Below are positions 46,033-55,687 of a DNA stretch of 64,000 nucleotides, in pieces. Origin of the DNA: Marinobacter sediminum (lineage in GTDB: Bacteria; Pseudomonadota; Gammaproteobacteria; Pseudomonadales; Oleiphilaceae); contig NZ_JAEMQH010000001.1 of the NCBI RefSeq assembly GCF_016820575.1, positions 992,001 to 1,056,000 of the forward strand, given 5' to 3'. Under the pieces are notes generated by a model. That model had not been told where the DNA came from. It saw only the letters and a list, made by a program, of their open reading frames with translations, and made no database searches. Numbering within the stretch: position 1 is the first letter of the stretch; every line of letters starts with the position of its first letter. The translations under genes were made by a program, and so were the position numbers.

Positions 46033-46689
46033 ATGAACCAAACCTCAAGCCAGGTGGTCCGTGATTCGTTTGCTCGTTACGGACAGCCATTGCCGCTGCG
46101 CCGTGTTCTGATTGTTGATGATCATCCGCTCTTTGCCCAGGGGCTGGCCGGTTTGCTCACTCAGTCTGCCCTGGCTGATACCGTGGAGGTGGCTGATACG
46201 GTCGAGCAGGCAGTTGCCGTGCTGTCCGGCCGATGCTCAATCGATCTGGTGCTACTGGACGTCTCGCTCCAGGGCGAAACAGGGCTGATGTTGCTGCCCA
46301 GAATGAGTGCCCACAAGCCTCCTGTGGTGGTGATTTCCAGCTCTGACGACGAGACCACGGTGCGCGCTGCACAGGCCGCTGGTGCCCGAGGTTTTTTGCC
46401 GAAATCCGCAGGTCGGACGGCGTTGATCCGTATGGTTCGCAGTGTCAGTCGGGGTGAGGACTATTACCCGGGGCGGCGGTCTCTGTCGACACAGATTCAG
46501 GTGCTGACGCCTCGGCAACAGGATGTGCTGGCGCTGCTTGCACAGGGGTTTCCGAACAAGCGCATCAGCCAGAGTCTTAACCTTACCGAACATACCGTTA
46601 AAACCCATTTGAAGGCCATCTTCACTCACCTTGGGGTGCACAATCGCACCGAGTGCGTCAGTCAGGCACGCCAGATGGGGTGGCTGTAA
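46033..46689 (+). CDS. LuxR/NarL-type response regulator
   Basis: A 218-residue DNA-binding response regulator. The receiver domain (about 23-140) has VLIVDDHPLFAQGL, the phosphoacceptor Asp near residue 76 in IDLVLLDVSLQGETGL and the Lys in GFLPKSAG. The C-terminal HTH (about 155-215) reads LTPRQQDVLALLAQGFPNKRISQSLNLTEHTVKTHLKAIFTHLGVHNRTE. It overlaps the end of the convergent sensor kinase gene by 32 bases; the two are probably partners despite opposite strands. Confidence 0.9.
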   Translation: MNQTSSQVVRDSFARYGQPLPLRRVLIVDDHPLFAQGLAGLLTQSALADTVEVADTVEQAVAVLSGRCSIDLVLLDVSLQGETGLMLLPRMSAHKPPVVVISSSDDETTVRAAQAAGARGFLPKSAGRTALIRMVRSVSRGEDYYPGRRSLSTQIQVLTPRQQDVLALLAQGFPNKRISQSLNLTEHTVKTHLKAIFTHLGVHNRTECVSQARQMGWL

Positions 46690-48073
46690 CCGAGCACGGG
46701 TGTGCTTGCTGCTGCGTTATCGGAGGTTGAGCAGGGGTGAGTGGAAGCGCGGGTAGATCGAGCCAGAAGGTCGTGCCGGTATCGACAGCCGTATTGAAGC
46801 CGCAGGTGCCGTGCATTAATTCAGTCAGCTCCTTTACGATGGCCAGCCCGAGCCCAAGTCCGGCTGAGTGTTCCTGGTTGCCGGTGCCGCGAATAAAAGG
46901 TTGGAACACCCGATCCCCGAGTTGCGGATCAATCCCGCTGCCGTTGTCGCTGACACTGATCCGTATCCGCCCGTGCTGGAGCATCGCTGAGATGCGAATG
47001 TCGGTGCCGCCGCTGTGATCGATTCCGTTAAAGACCAGGTTCTGCAGGGCCCGCAACAATAGCTGAGGATCAGCCAGTACCTGCAGTGGGGAGCTGGCCT
47101 CGGCCCGGTACAGCCTAATGTCATGCAGATCCGCATGATCAACCGTCAGGTCGATCAGTTGATCCAGCAGTCCGTCCAGATCTATCACCTGGGGTTCCGG
47201 ATGAATCATGCCTTCGTTGATGCGCGAAATATCCAGCATCGTGCCCAGTAACCGTTGAAAATGGCCGACTGTACCCTGCAGCCGGTGCACCAGGTCCTGT
47301 TGTTCGGCTGGCAGTGAGGTTGCCGCCAGGTTGGCAAGGGTCAGGCTGATGATGTTCAGGGGTTGGCGGAGGTCGTGACTGGCCACGGTGATCAGGCGGC
47401 TCTTGCGTTCGCTCTCTTCTGCAGCAGCCTGGTGTAACTGATGGATCAGGCATTGGTCGAGGTAGTGGGCGCGGTGACGGTATTCGGTAAGCCAGGCGCC
47501 GATCATGCCTATGCCATTGGCGGTCAGCACAAAGAACAGGTTGTTCATCAGTGCGTGGGTGGGCAGCCCGATGGCCAGCTCGCATATCAGGTACGCCAGG
47601 ATGATCAGGGCGGAAGCCAGGCTGGCGGAAAAGAAGGGCAGGCCCATGGCAAAGTAGCCAAACATCAGCATGAGCAGCATGCCTTCATAGGGCAGCGGGA
47701 AATCCCGCAGGCGGGCAGCAGCAATGATGGCGACAACACTCAAGCCCCCGGCCAGATAGGCCAGGGTATACAGCCGCTCGAACAGCAGGTCTCCCGGCCA
47801 GCGCTGATGTGACAGCCAGCAGAGCAGGGCAATCACCGGGCAGGTGACCATCAGCCGGATGGTTACAGTCACCTCGGCCAGTGCTGGGGGCAGTGTGGCC
47901 AGGTCCAGGAGGATAAAGATGCCGAAAATCAGCAGACCTGCTGCAGACACCAGCCGGGCGCGGTCCCGCACCGCCAAAGCCCGGCGCTGCCGGTATGCTG
48001 GTTCAAGTTCGGTGCAGAAGCGCAGGCTCCGGAATCCGGATGACTGCTGCGACATGATGACCTGAGGGTCCAT
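46658..48073 (-). CDS. Membrane sensor histidine kinase
   Basis: A 471-residue kinase. About five or six hydrophobic segments fill residues 40-205, with no large periplasmic sensor, which suggests sensing within the membrane. The phosphoacceptor is His 233 in ITVASHDLRQPLN, a form common in hybrid-type kinases. The ATPase domain has LQNLVFNGIDHS (N box), SVSDNGSGIDPQLG (G1) and GLGLGLAIVKEL (G2). It is convergent with the LuxR-type regulator gene and lies downstream of the lipase genes on the same strand. Confidence 0.88.
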   Translation of the reverse strand: MDPQVIMSQQSSGFRSLRFCTELEPAYRQRRALAVRDRARLVSAAGLLIFGIFILLDLATLPPALAEVTVTIRLMVTCPVIALLCWLSHQRWPGDLLFERLYTLAYLAGGLSVVAIIAAARLRDFPLPYEGMLLMLMFGYFAMGLPFFSASLASALIILAYLICELAIGLPTHALMNNLFFVLTANGIGMIGAWLTEYRHRAHYLDQCLIHQLHQAAAEESERKSRLITVASHDLRQPLNIISLTLANLAATSLPAEQQDLVHRLQGTVGHFQRLLGTMLDISRINEGMIHPEPQVIDLDGLLDQLIDLTVDHADLHDIRLYRAEASSPLQVLADPQLLLRALQNLVFNGIDHSGGTDIRISAMLQHGRIRISVSDNGSGIDPQLGDRVFQPFIRGTGNQEHSAGLGLGLAIVKELTELMHGTCGFNTAVDTGTTFWLDLPALPLTPAQPPITQQQAHPCSVTATPSGVPD

Positions 48074-48117
48074 GATGAATTACCTGCCGGTGTTGGGCGA
48101 CCGCCAGTGTAAAACGT

Positions 48118-48148
48118 TGTGCGGGCCGAAGACGCGCGTGCCCGCACA
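48118..48148 (-). terminator. Probable terminator after lipase/foldase genes
   Basis: A perfect 9-bp stem (TGTGCGGGC at 48118-48126 with its complement at 48140-48148) and a 13-base loop lie 7 bases past the foldase stop. On the minus strand ACGTTTTAC follows. It separates the lipase operon from the sensor kinase gene. Confidence 0.5.
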
Positions 48149-48154
48149 GTCTGA

Positions 48155-49264
48155 TCAATTGCTTTCCAGCATTTTCAGGCGTGCCCAGGTCTGCTGTTTC
48201 TGATCGGGAAAGTGCTGGTTCAGCAGTTGGGTCTGCTGGGCTGCCACATCCTTCCCGGTCAGGCCGGAATCGCGCAACTGGTCCAATGCTGCTTCGTAAT
48301 GCTGGTAACGGGCATCGAAGGTTGCCCGCTCCTGCAGGTAGTCGGTCACGCTGGCGGCGGCTTCGGATGACATGCCCTGTGCCATGAGCTTCTGGCCAGC
48401 GCTTTCCGGTGATTCGGCGGCGTCGATGGTGGCCATGCGGCGACGGTTCTGTTCGTTGCTGGCCAGCAGGTGACGTTCGGTCTGTTGCAGTTGCGGCGGC
48501 AGCTGGTCGCGGTGCCACGCTACCAGTGCGGTTTTGGCCTCTGCCGACAGGTCGGTGCGGGCAGCAACGCCCAGGGTTGCCAGGGTGTACTCGCCGTAGG
48601 CTTCCTCCAGTCCAAAGAAGGCCTGATGAGCTTCCGAGCTGAATATACCCTGGCGCACCTGTTTCAAATCAGTGAACGCTTTTTCAAGCATCTCTAATCG
48701 GTAATTCGGATCATTCTGGCGACTCGGGTCCAGCGGTGTGGCCTGAATTGCCAGGGCTTCCTGCTTGTACTGAAGGTACTGATCCAGCAGTGCCATGGCC
48801 TCGGCGGCTGCTGCAGCTGGCAGGCTGGTCGTAGCCAGTGTCCGGATCTGTTCCAGTGCCTGGTCTGGGGTCACTTCACCCACGGTGTTCAGGAAATAGT
48901 CGAAGAAATCCTTGGTCTCCAGATCGACGATCAGCTTGCCCTGGCTATCAGTCTTGAGCGCACCATCAATGTCGGTGCCCTTGAGTGAGGGTGCATAGGG
49001 ATCGGGGCCCAGGCTGGTTGGGGTGCTGCTCGCCACTTCGGCGACTGTTTTCGAGTCATCCGTGGCTGACGCATCGGATGAAGCTGCTGGCGGATTGATG
49101 GCCGTGCCAGCCGGCGGCACAGGGGCGGGCGCGTTGACGGTCTTGATGTTGGGGGCGGGGGCGGACGCCTCTGGCAGGTACCACCAGATCGCACTGCCGG
49201 CCACCAGGGCCGACAGTGCGAAGGTGGTGAGCCATCGACGATGTTGCTGGGGACGATGTCTCAT
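48155..49264 (-). CDS. lifO: Lipase-specific foldase / secretion chaperone
   Basis: A 369-residue inner-membrane-anchored steric chaperone that folds the secreted lipase in the periplasm. A single N-terminal membrane segment (WLTTFALSALVAGSAIWWYL) is followed by a Pro/Ala-rich linker and the helical foldase domain. The signature RxxFDY(F/C)LSAxGE is present as KDFFDYFLNTVGE near residue 118. It starts 7 bases after the lipase stop. Confidence 0.9.
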   Translation of the reverse strand: MRHRPQQHRRWLTTFALSALVAGSAIWWYLPEASAPAPNIKTVNAPAPVPPAGTAINPPAASSDASATDDSKTVAEVASSTPTSLGPDPYAPSLKGTDIDGALKTDSQGKLIVDLETKDFFDYFLNTVGEVTPDQALEQIRTLATTSLPAAAAAEAMALLDQYLQYKQEALAIQATPLDPSRQNDPNYRLEMLEKAFTDLKQVRQGIFSSEAHQAFFGLEEAYGEYTLATLGVAARTDLSAEAKTALVAWHRDQLPPQLQQTERHLLASNEQNRRRMATIDAAESPESAGQKLMAQGMSSEAAASVTDYLQERATFDARYQHYEAALDQLRDSGLTGKDVAAQQTQLLNQHFPDQKQQTWARLKMLESN

Positions 49265-49271
49265 AACTGCC

Positions 49272-50198
49272 TCACAGACCGCGGTTCTTCAGGCGGTTGG
49301 CTTGTGAGCGATAGAGTGACACCGGATTGGTCCACAGCGAGCGAACCCCAAACAGATGGTTGATGGCATCAACGTGGTTCATGTCGTAGTGGGTGCCGAT
49401 GACGTTGCCCATCTTGGTGGAGCAGACGCCGACTAAGCCGTCGCTGGGCTCACCGCCAAAGGCCAGGGAGGTAATGCCGAGGAAGGGATCGGTGGCATCA
49501 AGAATGTTGGTCCAGACGCCGCGGCCGGTCCAGGAGAAGTACTTGATGCGATTGCCGTTGATCCAGACATCTTCGTTGGTGCCAGAGCAGGAGGAACGGT
49601 TTACGCCTTTCCAGCCGAGCGCGTTGTTGAGATCAGTGGTGCCCCGGGTGGTCAGGGTTTCCAGGGCTGCGACACCATCCTGCGGATTACTGGAGCCGGA
49701 CAGGGCGTTCACCAGGCCGCCCAGAGCATTGGCGATGGCCTGGGCGCCACCCTCAACGTAGCTTCCCGGAGGCAGTACCCCACGGACCACGTCGGCCACG
49801 GTGGAGCCCTTGTTTACCCCGTTGATGGAGGTGATGGAGGCGATCTTGTGGGGAATGAGTGACGCCGTCACCCGGGAGGTGGGCGCGCCCTGGCTGTGGG
49901 CCATCAGGTTCACCTTGGAGTGGCCCAGGCCGTTGACGTAATTGGCCAGCTGTTGGCCACGCTGTTCGCTGCTGTTAACGAAGGAAACACTGGCGGAATA
50001 GACTCGCGCACCGCTGCGTTCAAGGTTCCAGGGAATGGTATGGAAGTAGTTGATTAGGCCGCCGATGGTGTTGAAACCAGTGACGCCATGAACCAGAACG
50101 ATGGGATGCCTGGTTGAGGTATAGCCGGCGTGGGTGAGGAATGAGGCTGACAGCAGGACGAGCCCCAGCGCGAAGGCTGCGGTTTTTCTTATACGCAT
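49272..50198 (-). CDS. lip: Secreted triacylglycerol lipase (family I.1/I.2 type)
   Basis: A 308-residue lipase. The signal peptide ends at LTHA; the mature enzyme begins GYTSTRHPIVLVHGVTGFNT. The nucleophile elbow is NLMAHSQGAPTSR (Ser near residue 107), the acid is probably in SDGLVG or DATD, and His is in MNHVDAINHLFG. It is a foldase-dependent type, normally exported by type II secretion. The ATG at 50198 has GGAG 7 bases upstream; a TTG four codons earlier is part of that ribosome site. Confidence 0.92.
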   Translation of the reverse strand: MRIRKTAAFALGLVLLSASFLTHAGYTSTRHPIVLVHGVTGFNTIGGLINYFHTIPWNLERSGARVYSASVSFVNSSEQRGQQLANYVNGLGHSKVNLMAHSQGAPTSRVTASLIPHKIASITSINGVNKGSTVADVVRGVLPPGSYVEGGAQAIANALGGLVNALSGSSNPQDGVAALETLTTRGTTDLNNALGWKGVNRSSCSGTNEDVWINGNRIKYFSWTGRGVWTNILDATDPFLGITSLAFGGEPSDGLVGVCSTKMGNVIGTHYDMNHVDAINHLFGVRSLWTNPVSLYRSQANRLKNRGL

Positions 50199-50323
50199 GA
50201 TTAACTCCAATTGTTGTTGTAAGCGGCTACGTTAGTGCGGCCATAGGTCGTTAATGCGTTGTCGATTATTGGTGCCAAAGCAGGAGCAAGAAATCGCCCA
50301 TTTGGGGGAGGGGCGGGGGAGGT

Positions 50324-50638
50324 TCAGGGAATGCGGTGCGCGTCCAGTTCCATGTGCATGATGCGCTGACCCAGCATGATGATCCGCCCGGTATAGCGCT
50401 CCTCTCCGGTGCTGGTGAAATCGAACAGGAACCGGCGCCAGACCCTGATCCGGCCTTCGGGGTCGCGCTTGAACCAGAGCCCGCGGAGATAGACCGCGTC
50501 GTCCAGCAGCATCACGTCCATCGACTTGCAGTAGCGGCGAGCAGCCTGAAGCACGAAGTCCTTGATGGCCTTGGCGCGCCACCAGTACCAGACGATAAAC
50601 GTAGCGGTGAAAAGCCAGAAAAGGGTTCCGAGGGTCAC
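50324..50638 (-). CDS. DUF3301 domain-containing membrane-anchored protein, GTG start
   Basis: A 104-residue protein of the DUF3301 family. One N-terminal membrane segment (GTLFWLFTATFIVWYWWRA) is followed by a basic soluble part containing CKSMDVMLLDDAVYLRGL, the family signature. Function unknown. The start is GTG at 50638 without a strong ribosome site. It lies alone between the lipase and the RND efflux operon. Confidence 0.78.
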   Translation of the reverse strand: MTLGTLFWLFTATFIVWYWWRAKAIKDFVLQAARRYCKSMDVMLLDDAVYLRGLWFKRDPEGRIRVWRRFLFDFTSTGEERYTGRIIMLGQRIMHMELDAHRIP

Positions 50639-50713
50639 GATAAACGCAGCTTCAATGGGAGTGGAGAGTAAAGGATGGGCCCCAGACTACCCCATCAGGG
50701 CGGCCTGGGGAAA

Positions 50714-50744
50714 TCCTGACCGGCATGTCGGTGCGCCGGTCAGG
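50714..50744 (-). terminator. Probable terminator of the RND efflux operon
   Basis: CCTGACCGGC at 50715-50724 pairs perfectly with 50735-50744 across a 10-base loop, 13 bases past the pump stop. On the minus strand ATTTCC follows, a short U tract. Confidence 0.5.
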
Positions 50745-50757
50745 GATTGGGGTCAGC

Positions 50758-53700
50758 TCAGTGCGTCGCCTTGTTGTGGTCCCGGGCCAGCAGGATATAG
50801 AACGCCGGCAACACGAAGATGGTGAACAGCGTACCGATACCCAGACCTGCACTGATGGTGAGGCCGATGGCAAACCGGCTCTCGGCACCGGGGCCGACCG
50901 CGATCAGCAGTGGCACCATGGCAAAGATCAGCGCCAGTGACGTCATGATGATCGGGCGCAGGCGGATGGCAGCCGCTTCGATGACGGCCTTGATTTTGTC
51001 CAGCCCGCGTTCGACCTGAAGCTGGTTAGCGAACTCCACGATCAGAATGCCGTTCTTGGACACCACCCCGATCAGGGTTATCAGCCCGACCTGGGTATAG
51101 ATGTTCATGCTGGCAAAGCCGAGCACAATAAACGACATCGCACCAGCCACCGACATGGGCACTGATACCAGGATGATCAGCGGATCACGCCAGCTTTCGA
51201 ACTGAGCCGCAAGCACAAGATAGATCACCAGCAGCGACAGGAAGAAGGTCACGACTAGCGCGCTGCCCTGAGTGGCCAACTGCCGGCTTTGACCGGTGTA
51301 GTCGAAGCTGAAGCCCTGAGGAAGCACTTCCTCGGCGGTCTTCTCCATGTAGTCCATGGCGGTACCCGCGGCGACACCCGGCATCACCACACCCTGGAGT
51401 GTGAGCGAGTTCTGCTGGTTGAACTGGGTGCGTGAGGATGGTTCGACATCGTTGCTGAAGCTCACCACGCTGCCCAGAGGCACCAGCGTACCGGTGTCGG
51501 TGCGGATGTAATAATCGCTCAGGGCCTGGGCGTCCAGACGGAACTTCTGGTCAACCTGTGGAATCACCTGGTACGACCGGCCTTCCATGTTGAAGCGGTT
51601 GATGTAACCACCACCGAGCATGCTGGAAAGCGCCTGGCCAATGTCCTGCATCGACAGGCCCAGGTCGGCTACCCGGTCCCGGTCGACATTGATCCGGGTG
51701 ATGGGCCGGTCGAAGTTGATCGACTTCTGCAGGAACATGAAGTTGCCGCTGCCCATGGCTTCGCCCAGAAGCTCGTCGGCCACCTGATTCAGCTGCTCAT
51801 AGCTGTTGCCGGTGGTGATCACGAACTGGAACGGCAGGCCGCCGCCAGAACCGGGCAGCGAAGGCCTCGGGAATACCGCGGTTTGCAGGCCGGTGACTTG
51901 CTTCAGTTCGGCGTCCAGTTGCGGTTGCGCCTCAAACTGGGAAATCTCCCGCTCGCTCCAAGGCGCCATCTTGAAGCCACCGAATACGGCATTCGGCCCG
52001 GTGAAGCCGATGATCATGAAGTCTTCCTCGTACCCCGGCAGGGATGACATCCGGCTCTGGATCTCGTCGCCGTGCTCGGTGAGGTAGTCCAGAGTCGATG
52101 TCTGCGGGCCCAGGCCCTGGTAGAACAGGATGCCCTGGTCCTCGGTCGGTGCCAGCTCGTTCTGGCTCATCATTGCCATGAAGTAGATGGAGCCGAGCAC
52201 GACAAAGGCAAAGAAGATGACCACCGACTTGGTTTCCATCAGCGAGGTGAGCGCCCGTTTGTAGCCGTTGGACAGGCCGTTGAAGCTGCGCTCGACCAGG
52301 CCCTCGAACTTGCCGGGGTTACCGTGGGGCTTCAGCACCAGCCCGGACAGCATGGGTGACAGGGTCAGGGCCACAATACCGGAGATCACCACGGCCCCGG
52401 CCAGAGTGAAGGCGAATTCGGTAAACAGCGAGCCGACTAAGCCGCCCATAAAGCCGATGGGTGCGTAAACCGCGACCAGAGTGGTGGTCATGGCAATGAT
52501 TGGCACCGCCATTTCCCGGGCGCCCTTGATGGCGGCATCGAACCGGGTCTCGCCCTGTTCGATGTGGCGGTGCACGTTCTCCACCACGATGATGGCATCG
52601 TCGACCACCAGGCCGATGGCCAACACCATCGACAGCAGGGTGAGCAGGTTCAGGGAGAACCCGAACATCAGCATGACAAAGGCACCACCTACCAGAGACA
52701 GAGGCACCGCCACCGAGGGCACGATGGAGGCACGCACGGAGCCCAGGCACAGGAATACCACCACCAGTACGATCACCAGGGCTTCCAGCAGCGTCTTGAT
52801 GACTTCGTTGATGGAGTCTTCGATAAAGTCGGAGGCGTCGTACGCCAGCCGGACGTTCAGGCCGGAGGGCAGTTGGCTCTCGATGTCAGGCAGTGAATCT
52901 TTTACCAGGCCGGCAACGGTGAGCGGGTTGGCGCCGGGGGCCAGCTCGATGGCGACATAGGTAGCCGGGTCGCCTTTGTACAGGGCGAGCTGGTCGTAGG
53001 ATTCAGAGCCGAGCTCCACGCGGGCGATGTCCTGCAGGCGAATCTGGGTGCTGCCGGATTGCTTGACCACCAGGTTGCGGAACTGGTCCGGGTTGGCGAC
53101 ATCGGTGTCGCTGGTCATGCTGATTGCGGTGTACAGACCCTTGGTATTACCCACGGCGGCCTGGTAGTTGTTGGCGCGCAACTTGGCGACCACTTCCGGC
53201 GGCGTCATGTCCACCGCAGCCAGGCGTTCCGGGTCCAGCCAGACTCGCAGGGCAAATTTGCGGCCGATGAGATCAGCCTTGCCGACGCCCGGGAGTGCCT
53301 GCAGCTTTGGCTGCACCACTCGGGTCAGGTAATCGGAGATCTGCGGAACTTCCAGCTCACTGCTGTAAAACGCGATGTACATCAGCGCCGTGGAGTCACC
53401 GGTGGTGGAGGTGATGACCGGGTCCTGAGCTTCAGCCGGCAGCACGTTGCGCTGGCTGGCCACCTTGGCCTGGATTTCCGCCAGCGCCGCGTTGGCGTCG
53501 TAGTTCAGCTCCATCTTGGCTTCGATGGTGGACACGCCCTGAGAGCTGGTTGAGGTCAGGTAGTCGATGCCACTGGCTTCGGCAATGGCCTGTTGCAGCG
53601 GGGTGGTGATAAACCCTTTGATCAGGTCTGAGCTGGCGCCGGGGTAGGCCGTGGTGACGGTCACCGTGGTGCTTTCAAGCTCCGGATACTGCCGGATCTC

Positions 53701-53796
53701 CATCTCCATGGCCGCTCGGGCACCGACCAGGAGGATCAGCAGGCTGACCACCGTCGCCAGTACCGGACGGTGGATAAAAATGTCGGTAAATCGCAT
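50758..53796 (-). CDS. RND multidrug efflux pump, HAE-1 inner-membrane subunit
   Basis: A 1012-residue proton-driven exporter. It starts MRFTDIFIHRPVLATVVSLL, has YPELESTTVTVTTAYPGAS, the paired Asp of the proton relay in AIGLVVDDAIIVVENVHRH near residue 405, and the matching Lys region in the second half. The sequence resembles the MexI/VmeD-like branch more than AcrB by eye. It starts one base into the stop of the adaptor gene (TAATG). No outer-membrane channel gene is present, so a TolC-like protein must be supplied from elsewhere. Confidence 0.92.
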   Translation of the reverse strand: MRFTDIFIHRPVLATVVSLLILLVGARAAMEMEIRQYPELESTTVTVTTAYPGASSDLIKGFITTPLQQAIAEASGIDYLTSTSSQGVSTIEAKMELNYDANAALAEIQAKVASQRNVLPAEAQDPVITSTTGDSTALMYIAFYSSELEVPQISDYLTRVVQPKLQALPGVGKADLIGRKFALRVWLDPERLAAVDMTPPEVVAKLRANNYQAAVGNTKGLYTAISMTSDTDVANPDQFRNLVVKQSGSTQIRLQDIARVELGSESYDQLALYKGDPATYVAIELAPGANPLTVAGLVKDSLPDIESQLPSGLNVRLAYDASDFIEDSINEVIKTLLEALVIVLVVVFLCLGSVRASIVPSVAVPLSLVGGAFVMLMFGFSLNLLTLLSMVLAIGLVVDDAIIVVENVHRHIEQGETRFDAAIKGAREMAVPIIAMTTTLVAVYAPIGFMGGLVGSLFTEFAFTLAGAVVISGIVALTLSPMLSGLVLKPHGNPGKFEGLVERSFNGLSNGYKRALTSLMETKSVVIFFAFVVLGSIYFMAMMSQNELAPTEDQGILFYQGLGPQTSTLDYLTEHGDEIQSRMSSLPGYEEDFMIIGFTGPNAVFGGFKMAPWSEREISQFEAQPQLDAELKQVTGLQTAVFPRPSLPGSGGGLPFQFVITTGNSYEQLNQVADELLGEAMGSGNFMFLQKSINFDRPITRINVDRDRVADLGLSMQDIGQALSSMLGGGYINRFNMEGRSYQVIPQVDQKFRLDAQALSDYYIRTDTGTLVPLGSVVSFSNDVEPSSRTQFNQQNSLTLQGVVMPGVAAGTAMDYMEKTAEEVLPQGFSFDYTGQSRQLATQGSALVVTFFLSLLVIYLVLAAQFESWRDPLIILVSVPMSVAGAMSFIVLGFASMNIYTQVGLITLIGVVSKNGILIVEFANQLQVERGLDKIKAVIEAAAIRLRPIIMTSLALIFAMVPLLIAVGPGAESRFAIGLTISAGLGIGTLFTIFVLPAFYILLARDHNKATH

Positions 53797-54899
53797 TATT
53801 CAGACGCCTCCTTTGACTGGGCGGCGTCGTCCTGAATCGCGACTGGCTGGCCAGCCCGCAACCGCAGCAGGCCTTTGGAGACGATGGTTTCGCCTTCCTC
53901 CAGGCCAGACAGAATGGCTACCTTGTTGTCCCGGGTCTCACCGGTCACCACGGTGCGGCGGGTGACTACCTGGGTATCGTCATCGTTCTTGCCAATAACA
54001 AAGACAAAGTCGCCGTAGGTGTTGTAGGAAACGGCAGTGCGCGGCACTGTCACCACGTCGTTGTCTTCCGGCTGGCGGGTCATAACGGTGGCGAACATGC
54101 CCGGACGCAGCAGCTGTTCTTCGTTATCGAGCGTGGCGCGGATGCGCACGGTGCGGGTTTCCGGGTTAACCGAGGTGTTGATGGCTGCCACGGTACCCTT
54201 GAAGTCGCGCTCGCGCACGGCCGCAACGGTTGCCACAACCGGGTAGCCAGTCTGCACGTCTGGCAGGTTTTTCTCGGACAGGGTGTAGTCCACGTAAATC
54301 GGATCCAGCATGTTGATCTCAACAATCGGCGTGCCGGTGGCGATGTATTCACCGCGATCCACCATGCGGATACCAAGACGGCCGTCGAAGGGCGCGCGGA
54401 TGACCTTCTTGCTCAACTGGGCTTCGGCCTCGTTGACCCGGGCCCGGGCGGCGTCGAAGTTGGCTTTCGCTTCATCGTATTGGGACTGGGATACCGCACG
54501 CTTGGGCAGCAGGTCTGACACCCGCTTGAATTCCTGTTCGGCCAGCTGGGCTTCGGCGCGGCGGGTGCGCAGGGCCGCCTGGTCGATGGCAGAATCAAGG
54601 CGGATTAGCACATCGCCCTGTTTGACGGTGTCACCCGACTCAAAGTTGACCACTTCGATCACCCCGGGCACCTCGTTGGCAACCTGAACGCCGTTGACCG
54701 CTTCGATGCTGCCCACGGCTTTGATCGCAGGCGTCCATTTTTCGATTTGGGCTTGAACAGCAGAGACCTGGGCCGGCGGGCGGGGCTGGCTCATCTGTTC
54801 TTGCATCTGGCCAAACTGGTAGAACTTGTATCCAAAAATGCCGCCAAGGACGACGCCAAGGAAGATGATAACGATCACGAAGCGGGAGGCAGTGCGCAT
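53796..54899 (-). CDS. RND efflux periplasmic adaptor (membrane fusion protein)
   Basis: A 367-residue adaptor. An N-terminal membrane segment (FVIVIIFLGVVLGGIFGYKF) is followed by the lipoyl-like half VANEVPGVIEVVNFESGDTVKQGDVLIRLD, a coiled-coil hairpin (about 95-165) and VIRAPFDGRLGIRMVDRGEYI, then beta-barrel parts. The ATG at 54899 has AGGA about 9 bases upstream; the frame is open further but without a better start. It is the first gene of the efflux pair. Confidence 0.9.
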   Translation of the reverse strand: MRTASRFVIVIIFLGVVLGGIFGYKFYQFGQMQEQMSQPRPPAQVSAVQAQIEKWTPAIKAVGSIEAVNGVQVANEVPGVIEVVNFESGDTVKQGDVLIRLDSAIDQAALRTRRAEAQLAEQEFKRVSDLLPKRAVSQSQYDEAKANFDAARARVNEAEAQLSKKVIRAPFDGRLGIRMVDRGEYIATGTPIVEINMLDPIYVDYTLSEKNLPDVQTGYPVVATVAAVRERDFKGTVAAINTSVNPETRTVRIRATLDNEEQLLRPGMFATVMTRQPEDNDVVTVPRTAVSYNTYGDFVFVIGKNDDDTQVVTRRTVVTGETRDNKVAILSGLEEGETIVSKGLLRLRAGQPVAIQDDAAQSKEASE

Positions 54900-54953
54900 A
54901 ATTCGGGTCCTGGGAATCGGGTTTGTTCTTTCGTTGGTGCAGCCGGGAAATAC

Positions 54954-54971
54954 ATGTTTTCTACAAAACAT
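54954..54971. promoter_or_regulatory. Dyad operator candidate overlapping the RND operon promoter
   Basis: ATGTTTTCTACAAAACAT is an inverted repeat of 7 bases with a 4-base centre. On the minus strand a possible promoter, GTGACA with TAGGAT 18 bases later, ends just before it, so the dyad covers the transcription start. The half-site TTTTGTAG is repeated upstream. This fits a repressor of TetR type; none is encoded next door. Confidence 0.45.
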
Positions 54972-55141
54972 AGCATCCTACAAAATTTGCAGGGTGATTG
55001 TCACCGGGTTGTCGGTATTTCTGCGTAGGGCTTGAGGGCGTTTGTCGCCCCGGTGACGCTGCCGGCTGACAAGCACGAAGCTGGTATTGTCAGCGGAAGA
55101 AGTGACAGAATTACGAGCATTCATTCGCTAAGGATCATGCC

Positions 55142-55684
55142 ATGCACTGGATTCTCGGTATCGCTCTGGCGGCTGCTGTTTTCGTTATTCTGAAGCAGTG
55201 GGGGGCGTTGTCGCACGACAAGAAGAAAACCGCAATCTGGAAAGGCGTGCTGGTGGTTGGCGGCGCGCTGCTGCTGTTTCTGGTGCTGACCGGGCGGGTG
55301 CATGTGCTCACCGCGGCGGTGGCGGCGGTGCTACCGCTATTGCGCAAGTTGCCGGCGCTGCTCAAATTCATGCCCATGGTGAAACAGCATCTGGGCCGGG
55401 GTGACGGGAGAGGTGCTGGGCAGGGAGCTGAGGATGAACCTTACGAGCAGGGCTCTGAGCGTTCGGCCGCGCATGGCGGTATGTCGAAGCAAGAGGCGTG
55501 CGAAATACTCGGCGTGGCCCGCAGTTGTGATGAACAGGAAATCGTTGCGGCGCACCGCCGTTTGATCCAGAAACTGCATCCGGACCGCGGAGGCAATGAT
55601 TATCTGGCGGCCAAGATTAACGAGGCAAAAGCCGTGCTACTTCGAGGTCGTTCCCGGGCCGACGCCCAGAGCCGGAGCAGTTGA
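55142..55684 (+). CDS. Membrane-anchored J-domain protein
   Basis: A 180-residue protein. Two hydrophobic segments lie in the first 65 residues ([16 protein letters not shown] and [15 protein letters not shown]), then a Gly-rich linker and a C-terminal J domain (about 115-175) of the TIM14/Pam18 type: [42 protein letters not shown], with HPD at about 151. It should recruit an Hsp70 to the membrane. It is divergent from the efflux pair. Confidence 0.85.
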   Translation: MHWILGIALAAAVFVILKQWGALSHDKKKTAIWKGVLVVGGALLLFLVLTGRVHVLTAAVAAVLPLLRKLPALLKFMPMVKQHLGRGDGRGAGQGAEDEPYEQGSERSAAHGGMSKQEACEILGVARSCDEQEIVAAHRRLIQKLHPDRGGNDYLAAKINEAKAVLLRGRSRADAQSRSS

Positions 55685-55687
55685 CGA

